From Dermanyssus gallinae (lineage: Eukaryota > Arthropoda > Arachnida > Mesostigmata > Dermanyssidae): a stretch of DNA of 64,000 nucleotides. Under the pieces are notes generated by a model, which ran no database searches, was not told the origin of the DNA, and saw only the letters and a program-made list of their open reading frames with translations. Positions 11,261-22,400 of this stretch are shown here, one piece after another (position 1 is the first letter of the stretch; every line of letters begins with the position of its first letter). The stretch lies in the NCBI GenBank assembly GCA_003439945.1, contig QVRM01002211.1, positions 50,724 to 114,723 of the forward strand. Reading direction: 5' to 3'. The position numbers were made by a program, and so were the translations under genes.

Positions 11261-14223
11261 GCAGCAGTTGTTTCCAGTACTAAGTCAAAGTCGAAGACCG
11301 CGACCCATGAGTGTTGTCAAACAGCCTCGACCTCGTCCCCCACCCCCCTCCTCAACCTCGTGGTTGTCGTGGTAGTGGTGGATAGTTTGTTTAGCCTCGA
11401 TGGCTGGCTGATTGGCCCGGCCTGTCTCTGGTGTGCTCGCACGTCTAGCTGGAATTTCTATTACTATCGACTGCTTCTTTTTCTTCTTCTTCTTCTTCTT
11501 CTTCTTCTTCGTCTGCTACTGCGTGTTCTGCTTCAATCGTCCTCGCCTCCACCTACTCGTTTTCTCTTTCTAGTCTCTTCACGGTCCTCACTCTCGTTCT
11601 TCACCACTCTGTCACCACAGCGTCGTTCGTTGGCGAGTGGCGCTAGATGATACTTAGATGGGTTTGTTTCCAACAGATCGATACGTAAATGGATTGATGC
11701 GCATGTCGACGATACTTTGCTCAGCAGATAGGCAGATAGGTAGGTGGTCGCTACATGAGGCAGCGGTTGAACTTGAATGCATCGTCGCTTAGCTTGAGGT
11801 GACTTCTCACTGTAGGTTAGGCTAAGCTGGACCAATCAGTTCGGCCCTGGGTGCATTGACGATATATACCTCACGGTGAGTTACAAGCCCGTAGAAGACG
11901 GAAGATGGTCTAGAATTAAAAAAACCTTATTAAATTTTGTTTTTAATTCTAAGCAAGTCAAGCTGGATGGTAGAGTCATTTAGACGTGCGGTGTTCCAAC
12001 GCACGAAGAATTAACTCTAAGGGGTTCGGGGGCAGCGACCTAACTGTTGGCGGCGACGAGTGCCTCGCGCAAGGCTAGCCTCTTTGACGCGAAAAGAATC
12101 ATTTGGCGCGAATTATCGAGTCTCTTTGGCATCGTCTGGGGGAGGTTGACCTGGGGTGCACCAGAATCTTTCACGTTTCACAATGTTGTAAAAGACCCAT
12201 TTTGCGTCATAGGTAACGTTAAATCGATCCAACAGCGGGGGGCTAGCAAGCATTTGCAGTATCTAGCAAGGCAAGAAGGGCTACACGCTCCATCTTGTTG
12301 CGCGCGCCACTTAAATTACGGTGTACCCACTGATTTAGCTTTGTCACGAAGCCAGGGGTGCGAATTTAAGTAGAGATGGGCATGCGAGACATCCCGAAGT
12401 CCATATTGGGGCGTTTGGTCCACAGTTTCGGTCAAGCGGTCTTCCTCAAGCGCGATAGGCTTTCCAGAACGGAGTTGATCCTGAAGGCTCAAGTTGCCGG
12501 AACGGAACTTGGCGAACTAATTGAAGCAGAAAGTCGATAAAACGCTGTCCTTGTCAAATACACTCCAAAATGTCGGACAATTTTTAGGTTTAAGCGTGCT
12601 TTGGGCTCATACAATATACAAAATTGCCGCCCGCAATTAGATTTTTTCTCTGTCTTTTTAAACAAAATTCAAAAAGCAAAAACAACAGATAGGGAGACCA
12701 CTTTACAGAGCTTTCGAAAGAGGCTATACGGCTGTTTGTGCTCAAATTGGCGTGCCGTGTAAACATATCAGGCTCTTCAGAGGCGCGGCGGGCATCTCAA
12801 AACCTCACGAGAAACACAGCCCTAAAAATGCCAGTCACTTTCTGTTCTGTGTGAGTGTGTCTGTTTGCTCTACTTGTGAAATTCCACCCCGTAAACGTAA
12901 ACGCGTGCATCGATTTGCTTCCAACAAATTAGAGCCGCAGCTTTTAAAATGATAGAGCTCAGAATGCTTCAACTCATTGAGGCAAATGCTTGACGATCGC
13001 TGGCTCTAGGTTTGCTTGCTCCTGGCTGTGCCACCGTTGTTGTCAGCCCTGGATGGCCGCCGATGCCACCACCACCACAACCAACACCGACGAATGGACT
13101 CAATTGTCCAACCGACCGGTGAAGTAGACCGGTCGCTACTTCCAACGAACAGACAGATTTCGCCAATAGGATGAACAAGAAGTCGACATTAACTCTGTCA
13201 CTTTCCTTCGTTAATATAATGTTTTGCTTTCTGTTCAGAAATAGGAAGACAATGGAAAAGGTGGGTGGCAATGAATAGAGCAAACAGTTGAGAGACGTTT
13301 GTCGTCTCAGTCTGCTCTCGCTGTGTCCGTGTTGGTTGTCTCCAACGCAGTACTCTCGGCCACTGCCAAAACAGTTGAATGAAGGGTAAAGGAACGGCAG
13401 ACGCTAACCGTATTAGACTAGTCCTACAAAGGCTTTTGAAGGACGAAGTGCCATCGCCTTCAAGGTTTGATAATCTTCATAATGGCAAAAAGACCAATCG
13501 GCGAAATTGGCGGAATAACATTGCTGCTGCACTTGGGCCAAGTTAAGTCAGTCGTTCGCTCTCAATGGGAAAACTGGTTGGCCGGAGACACGCCCGAAGA
13601 CCTCGCAGTATTCGAAGCTCAATTGAAGCGTTATTTTGTTGCCTTAAGTATGCCTTTCCATATGTAAAACACACTACCGTGAAATTCCACCTCATTGTAG
13701 CACCATTGTATTCTTTTTTCTGTTCCATCTGAGCTGTACTTCATCTCGATTCTCGAGATCTCGATATCGGACATGCTCGAAATAGCGAAACATTCCCATC
13801 GGTATTTGTACTCGCCTAGCTAGGGGGGCTGTCTGGCGAGTGGCATACCATATTTAAGGCACAGCTACATTGTTTTAGTTTTAAGGGGAATATGTAAAAC
13901 ACGTTATAGCAATTGCGGTACTTTATACACAAAGTACCCAGCACGCTTCTCACAACGCTTTCTGACTTTGTTGTCATTGGCCGGTATCTATACATGGGGT
14001 GCTGGTGCTCGACATATGATTTACTTTCGGAGTGAAGCACGTAATACTATTAAGACGGTCTCCTAGCACTGCGCAGTGTTCATGCAGGTCGCAAATGCCT
14101 GTAACATTCCAGTGATAGAAGATTCGTCCACAGGCACGCACGCGATTTTCCACAGTTAGGAGTTTTTTACATTCGTAACTTAATCAATATAGCAATGTAG
14201 CTTGTTCTTTGTTGGGCAACTTG

Positions 14224-14268
<45 letters not shown>

Positions 14269-17200
14269 ATAAGCATCCGCTATAAATAATTTATTACAGT
14301 AATCAAATAAATTAAACATAAATATATATATGATTTAGCAGTGTTTCCAAGAAGCGTTTGCTCAACAACGTACATGTTTTATCAGGATAATATTATACCC
14401 GTCAATAGAAAAGGACTTTTCGATTGAAACAGCGTATGCGCTGGAATGTCGTGTCGGATAATTACATGAGACGTTTCTTCCTGAAATGTGGCAGACCGGT
14501 ATTGTGTTAATATACTGGGTAAAATCGAAAGAAACTGGAATTGTTCAACTTTACAATAAATCTAAATAGTGAAAGAGTTAACCGACTTTAGTCGTTGAAA
14601 AGTACTCTCCGTTGTTAGCAACAGCGTTCGCCTGTCACTTGACCAGACTATTTATTCATATGGCCGAAGCTTGCTATATTACGGGGAGGCTGAGTAAACT
14701 CACCAGCCTTGGTGGAAGATAGCGCCCTTTCACGTGACTTTGTCGCTTTTGGAGGGCGGCCAAAATTTAAATGAAGCCGATTACCGTAGACGCCCGTATC
14801 GATCATTTGGTCACCAGGAAGAAACTCGGGGTGGGCGATGTCACGCCTATCCCACAAAATATAGAGCAAATTAGTTTGTCTCGTTAGCGTTTTCCGGGTA
14901 GGCTGGCCGGGAGCGTAGCAGAATTATTCATATTGTTTCACATTGTCGTAAAAGAAAATCCATTCGATCCAAAAACAGAAACTTATTGTGCCTGGCAAGC
15001 CAGGAAGAGCAATTTGCTAGGCGCTCCACTTTATTGAGCTCGCTCAGGTCATGAGGTTCCCAATGGTTTAACCTTGACACCGAATCAGTGGTGTAAAGGC
15101 GCATAACAATGGTTGTGTGTACCGCATCCGAGGTCCATGAACAATTCACGCCGAAGCGGTCTTCCTCGAACCTAGAAGATTTCTAAGAGGCTTAAAAGGT
15201 GTATTTAAAAAATATCTAGAAATTCAAATTACATTCTGTCCAACCCAATTGCTCCGTCGTTGCTGAGTAACCGCTCCTTGTAAGCCATACATTTGTCTAT
15301 AAAGATGAGATGCGCCTGTATATAGAGACCAATGTATATACGGCATGTGTATGTACGCATGGCAAGTAAGGCACGGATTTGCTTTAAGTACAAGTTGATA
15401 CGTATCTAAGTGCGCAGGCTGTACTCTCCTCTACAGCGCAGACATGGACAGCCAAAGTTTCAACACATTGAGACGACAAACGAAACTAGATCGGTCTGAC
15501 GGTACTGAATGAAGGTCAATCAATATAGATGGATCGAGAAAAAACAACAATAGATGTACCGAACACTAGTTGACGCTCGCTGTTGACCGTATTGGATTTT
15601 TGTGCTCTTTCTTTTTCGACAGATCCATGCGATTGGATGCAATGCGGCCAATTTGCAACGTGCGCAGTTGACGCACGCGGACAACCACGGTGCACGTGCA
15701 AGTCAGGCTTAACTGGCGATGCCTACACGGGCTGTGCCGACATCAACGAGTGTACGGCGAATCTCCCTCTCGATCCCAATGGACCGTGCGGCTCCGGCGC
15801 AACGTGTATTAACCTCATCGGAAGCTACAAGGTATAGTAGTATTGACGTGCAAACGTGCCTTTATTCAATATTTGTTTATTTCGCAATAACATTGCATTT
15901 CAAGATGTTACATAATTACAATACAGTTCATAATATACAATTTGAACACGTTAGCGACCGTCCCACCGAGCAAAAAGTGCAAAGACCGCCGATGGGGCTG
16001 GCAGCTCGCTACGTGGTATTTAGCGCATATCTGCGAGCAGAACCGGCAACGGCATTGATCGCTAACTTGGTGAAATCCTTGGGTCGAACACACCAAGCGA
16101 TGATAGCCATGCACAATGTACCTTGTGTACACGTGCCGGCTAGTGCATGCCATTCCATCCCAAAGCTCCCTGGCGAGGTACACTTCCAACTGCGCGACCT
16201 CTGCCGAGGCCTCGGTCACTTTTTCCTGTCGCTCCAACAAAAAATGGTGAAGTGGTCCTGTAATAGGTGACCTAAACCTGACTCTGATTGTTTTTACTGC
16301 CGGCCCGCAACCCGCCAGCGGGTACACGAAGCGGCGTCTTGCCGTCCGCGGCAAGCAAAGAACCCGCTTCATATTTATTGTGAAACATCTCTCTAGCTGC
16401 GCAAAATTTGCCGCTGAGAGATGGTCCCACACCCTGCCAAGGCTGTAGCTCAACATTGGCACAATCTTAAGCTCAAAGAGACGCACGGCCGCACTCAAAG
16501 ACAGTCGTCGAGGGTCTCTTACTTCTGTGTGAATAGAGGCAATAGCCGCCCGACACCTGTCGCCGATGAACTGGGTAAAGGTCGTTCCTGTATAGTGAAG
16601 TATCAGACCCAAATACGGGAAGCGCCCTCGAGATAATCAACTTAGCGAAGATTTTTTTGAGAGTGCGTTCCGACGCGATACCCCGGTAGAGATTTGGATC
16701 GTCTACTTTGTCACCATTTTTGCCCTTAAATAGCATAGTAAGCTTGGCCTCGTGCCAAACCTAGGGTATGTGTCCCCCGCTGAGTATCTGATTAAACAGC
16801 TTACAAAGCTCCCCTGCTGAAACGTCGGACGACTCAGCCCAATGTTCTTAATAGATCCCATCAGGACCACTACTCTTTTTCTTGGGTAGCCCGCGCAAGA
16901 TCTGCACAATTACTTCCACCGTAAACGGCGAATCCACGTGGTGCTGCGCCAGAGTAAGCGTTTGCTCAATAACTGGGTTAGGCGTCGGGGCGTTTGCATC
17001 GAGCAGAAGGGCAGTAAAGTGCTGCCGCAACTGCTCCTTTGTTCAGCCGGCGAACAATGTAGACATGGGATTCGCGCTCTGCTCTCTCAAGCAAACCAAA
17101 CTCCTCCTCCTCATCATACCGCCGCTTATTCTCCACAAACAGTTTCCTGTAAGTTGCTCTATGTTGGCCATAGAGCGCCCTACGATCAGCAACTATCTGG

Positions 17201-18713
17201 GGGTCGAGGTGTAGAGCCCGTGCTCGGCGCAGGAGCCCCAAGGCTTCCCGACGTTTTAAGTTGCAGGCCTGTGTAAACCAGGGCCGCGCCCGTCTTTGTC
17301 TGTACTTCTTCTTGACTACAGCCGCCTATACCGTGGCCTCCAAAGCGTGGTTGCTTTGCTCGATGTCAGAAGTTGACCTCAGTAGCTCTAACTCGGGCGT
17401 CAATACAAGCAAATCTAGCTGCCTAGACCAGTACATTGTCGGCTGCCGACGCGGGGCGCGCCCCTGGCCAGGGCCAGCACCGGCAGGTGCTTCCGTGCTG
17501 GAATATCAAGTACCTCGCATCCTTGAAATCCCAGCACTGATCGCATCGGCAACGTCAACATCATCGTAATGAGGTGGCAGGTAGAACAATGCGAGGTTGA
17601 AACTACCTGAGAGTGTCATACAACACTCACCTCGACACACACATTGCATTCGGGGTGACCCTGCTCGTAAATAGATGGAAAGTCCACCTACTGGTCTTTC
17701 ATGCCCTCCGTCTGGAAGACTTCCTAGCAGATGGAAATTTCGCATCTCACTGAAAAGCACTTCCTTCCGCATAAAAGTCTCCGTCAAGAGTACAATGTCC
17801 ACATCATCAAATAAACGTTCTGGTGCTAGCTGTAAAGCCCCAGATAAACCTTTGCAATTTCAAAGCAATAGTTTGCAGCTGCCTTGACAGAAGGCGTCAT
17901 TGCTGTCTAGCTGTTAAACCATGCCCGTCAGTAAACTCTTCGCATACCCCAGTCTGAGCCGGCGGAGCCAGACCCAGCCAGCACTGGAAACTCACGCCTT
18001 TCGGCCAGAAGGCGCTATTCGAAACACAGTGCTAGCTCACCCAGGTCTACGACTGCACTTCCTTCCCGAAGAGATCGGTGCTTCCTTATCGCGCTAGTTT
18101 CGCCTTTTTCCACTGTCGTTCGCTTGTGTATTTGGGAGAGATCGCCCTGCGTCAGCCCCAGGCGTCCATCCTGCTTCTCCGGGCCTGTGGCTGGCCGATC
18201 CGCCACTCTCACTCGCGAGCTTCCTCTTATTTTTGCTTCGTCTCTCTACCAGCTGAAAGCCTTCGCTGTCCAGCTGATCTACCTTGGCTGTCTCTGTACA
18301 GCCATTGTCTCTACAGCCTGGTCGCGCGGTTGCAGCGGACTCCAAGCGGAAGATAAGTAGAACACTGGGTCCACTCGCACGAGCTCTTTATCACGGAGCT
18401 ACATACAAAACACAGCGCATTGCTGAGCGCCGCCATCTTGTTCTTAGTTAAGTTAACTTCCAGCTCTGTCGAGCCCGGCGACGGCGTGGTGGGTTGGTTG
18501 GTGGGGTGGTTGCAATCGCGAGGTTCGTCTTGCGACCGAAGGAGGAGACCCTTTTTGGGCTCACATATGGTTTGATTTCCATCGCCATTGTTGCGCATTT
18601 GCATTCATGGCGCCCTTAGCCATACGACACAATGCGAAATAAAGCAAATCCGTGAACGGTAAATGTTGAGTGAGAATCAGTCTAAAAAACGTTTTTAAAG
18701 CTTCCTGATAATT

Positions 18714-18752
<39 letters not shown>

Positions 18753-19452
18753 TATATATATATTATATAAAAAATAAGTTAAAAAGAATATATATATATA
18801 TATATATATATAAAGAATAAGTAAATGGCTGTTTGTGAGGCCAACGTGGTTGCCGCTTGGCCTTCAACTAAAACCAAACCTCGATTGCTGTTTATTGTTA
18901 CAGTGCGAATGCGCACCGGGCACTCGCGGCGATCCGTCGATCGGCTGCGAGGGCAGAAGTGGTGGTTGTCGTTCTGACGCTGATTGCCCTCTAACAGCGG
19001 CGTGCGACCCCAAAGGGGGTGTCTGCTACGACCCATGCCTAACGTTCCACTGCGGCCCGAACTCCAGCTGTGAGCCTGAGGACCACAGAGCGACCTGCTG
19101 GTGCCTGCCCGGATTCAAGGGTAAGCGAGCCACCTAATGCCTTTCTTCTTAGCAATTGTAGTCGTATGCTTTCGGATGCGAACGACTGTGAACGGTGGAC
19201 CGGTTTCGTTACTGCTAATTGTTCTGTTGGGCAAATCCTTGCAAACGGTGTCTAACGAGGTACCTAAGCCTAAGATGACCTTTTTGTTTTTATAATCAGG
19301 ACATTTTCGATGACACATGCTAAATATCCTCCACGGCCGCATTCATTCCTGACACGATATATATATATATATATATATATAGGGTCTACAAAAAAGTTTT
19401 TTTCGGATTTTTTAATGATTCTTTACGGACAAAACCGAACAAACTTTTTGTA

Positions 19453-19489
<37 letters not shown>

Positions 19490-22400
19490 AAGCGTGGCCT
19501 GTTACCTTATTGCGCTTTAGTGGTATATGGCTTTAGCCTAAGTGGCGTCAAGTGTGTTTACAGTTATAACGTTAAGCAAGTGCAGCTTCGTGTAGTGCTA
19601 TCTTAGGAGAAGCAGAAGAATAATATGATGATGTAGTTGTCGCAGCAAGCATTTCAAATTGAAGCTTTTCTTCGAACCAATTTCCATCCGTGACGTGGGC
19701 GTGACTGGTATGCTCGCACTCACAGCGCTTGTTGCCAAGTTGCAACGGTTAAATTCTGTCCAGCACGTGAACTTTAGCGTGCCTCGTGGATACGATTGGC
19801 TTTAACTATAGGTTAATTGTTGTAGAATTGACTTGCTCTATCTATGCTGAGAGCTACGGCTAATAGGCAATTTGCCTGATGTATTTGGCGTATGTGCGCT
19901 TTGCCACTTAGTCTTTTCTCAATGTCTAAATACATTTTAGTGTGCTTTTAGTAAAAATAGGTAGGCATGCATAATAACACGGTTCGTTGCAGACAGAGCG
20001 TAAAAGAGAGAGTGAGTGGGGAGAGGGAATTCTTGCAAGCGATCTCACAGTCAATTTACGTCGAAAGCTGGCTTATTCTTGCGATATCCCGCGGAGCCAG
20101 CGACGCAAATGTGCACTCTAGTTTGCTCAATGAAGTTTACGAAACATCGACAAGCACTCTTTGCAAACAATTGTACCTACCTCATTTCAATATAACAGTC
20201 GGTACTTCCCAAGCATATTCGTTGCTACGCGATGCATAACCTTTGTAGGCAATGTACCAATTTAGACCTGATCGATTAAGCTTGGCAGCAGTACTTTCAG
20301 AAGCTATTACGGCTGCCACAAGACTAACTTAGTGTACTTAAACTAGGCTAACTTACTAGGCTACCTACGCTACCACTTATGAGACGCTGACTATGTTGAG
20401 CATGTCATGCATAAGCAGTAGAAAAGTAGCATGCTGAGTTAAAGGAACGGGTGGTCAACATAACATTGAACTCTTTGGCGTGCAAAGATGTCTTTCCTTT
20501 TTCGGACTTGCTTAGTTTCGGAGCTATAACGAGTAGGATTCAGGACGTCAATCTTGTGTCATATATTGATACAGGCCAAAACGCTGCCGTAACACGTGTC
20601 GTCATTGTCGTCGCGCTCTAAATAGGCTAACGTGAATCAAAACTGGAGCGGATAGTTCCGCTAAACGGTTAACAATGATGTCTGTGCGTCAATCAAATAT
20701 CACTTACGTTAGGCAATAGTCAGGATAATGGTTAAATATCCCGCAGTCCGGTGATCCAGAATAACCTAGATTATCGATACACTACGACATGCCATTATCG
20801 TTTAGTCGAACCGATACTGAGGTCACTTTCCTAGTGCCTAATAATATGTGTGCTTATTAGCAGTGTACATAGTAAGAACAACGACGATGTGTACTTGGGT
20901 CTCCTAATATACACAGCGCTCTTTCGTGTTGTTTTAGTTAGTGTTACACACAATAGTTACATGCAACTTTATCGCGCACGATTTATCCATGCCAAACGCA
21001 GAGACAAAAGCTTTCCATATTGATGCATTATTTATTTACAGGTGATGCCTACAATCAAGAGTCGGGCTGCCGATCTCCTTGTGCCGATGTGTGGTGTGGC
21101 GTAAATGCCCAGTGCATCGTGAACTCTCGGAATGAAGGAGTATGTAAATGTGTTACGGGTTACCGAGGTAATCCGTGGGAGGGTGGCGAATGCACACCAG
21201 ACAGCGAGTGTGGTGAAGGAAGACCTTGTCCTCAACCCGGACAGGAGTGTCACGACGGTAAGTCTCGGACATTGTGCAGGTCCCGTACAGTAGCTGGGCT
21301 GTATTTGTAAAGTAACGAAACCTTTTTATCAGACTGCAGTTGTTTACACATGTGTCTGGAGTTATTTGCCGCAACCCCGCGGTGCTTGATCTTACTGAGC
21401 GCATGACCGAATTAGTGAAGGCTTCATCGAGGACTTTTAAAATCAGCTTTCGTTGCTCTATTCTGACATAGAGCCGTGGCGGTTGCTTCTATGTGTCGCT
21501 TGTTCTTCTTCAGCTTATGTACTGTCCCGCGATGTGGCAGCTCCACACTCCTGGCTGAACGTAGAGTATGAGTGGAAGGAGCTCAGAAATTGCTTCATAC
21601 GCATGTGTTTGAGACATTCACTTGACATCGCCGCCGATGTTTTACTGTCCGATGACTTTATGTTTACGCGGCGTAAGGACGCAGGAAACACATAGCGATA
21701 TTCGGTAGCAAAACCCGCATGACGTGTCAATTCAAAAAGTGTGGGTTGCTATCAAAATTCTTTGATATCATATAAAACATTCTAATAATTTAGTTTGTTT
21801 TCTAATTTATTCGAGGACTGGTCTATGGCTTGCGCTAAACATATGTATTAACCATATGGTCCACATGGGGAGCATACTCATTTCAATATTCATTCTATTC
21901 GTGAGCAACCCAAAGCGGACTGCTGCAGAGCTCACGGCGGAGTCCGTAAAGTCGCCCATGCTAGTGAATTCGTCCAGCATATGCATGTCGAACTTTAGTA
22001 ACTTTGCGTTTGCGTACATCGACTCCACGTCAACTTGCACAGTTCAGTATCAACAGCAGATTCACTGATCATGCTGTTTGTTGCTGTCGCCATTATCTCC
22101 GTCTATCTTGTTGTCAACAGGATGGTGTGTCGACCGGTGTGAGCATGTGCGCTGCGGTCTCAACTCCCGCTGTGATCGCGCCAACGGACTGTGCTCGTGT
22201 CTACCGTACTTTATCGGCAACGCCGAGGTGATGTGCGTCCCGCCTGTCCTGCCACCAATCTGCTCGCCCCGATGCGGCCTCGGTGCTCATTGCGTGTACG
22301 GGGTGCCGAACTACTGCGTGTGTAATCCCGGCCTCTCAGGCAATCCCTATTCGGGTTGCTCCCAGACCACGTCAACACGGTGTTCGTCTCGGTTCTGCGG

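Larger units (their letters stand above)
5858..15622 (+). other. dpy intron 1 (9.8 kb)
   Basis: The first intron opens with a (TA)n array (5,903–5,989). It carries further triplet clusters at 7,384–8,145, 8,815–8,960 and 10,780–11,515, (TA)n tracts near 8,709–8,738, 10,358–10,383 and 14,226–14,266, the SINE-A 3' fragment at 11,840–11,920 and two copies of repeat family C. I found no EGF- or DPY-coding exon in it. The parts at 6,000–7,230, 9,000–10,350, 12,480–14,220 and 15,190–15,600 contain nothing I recognise. Large first introns often hold enhancers, but no specific element is visible. Confidence 0.75.
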
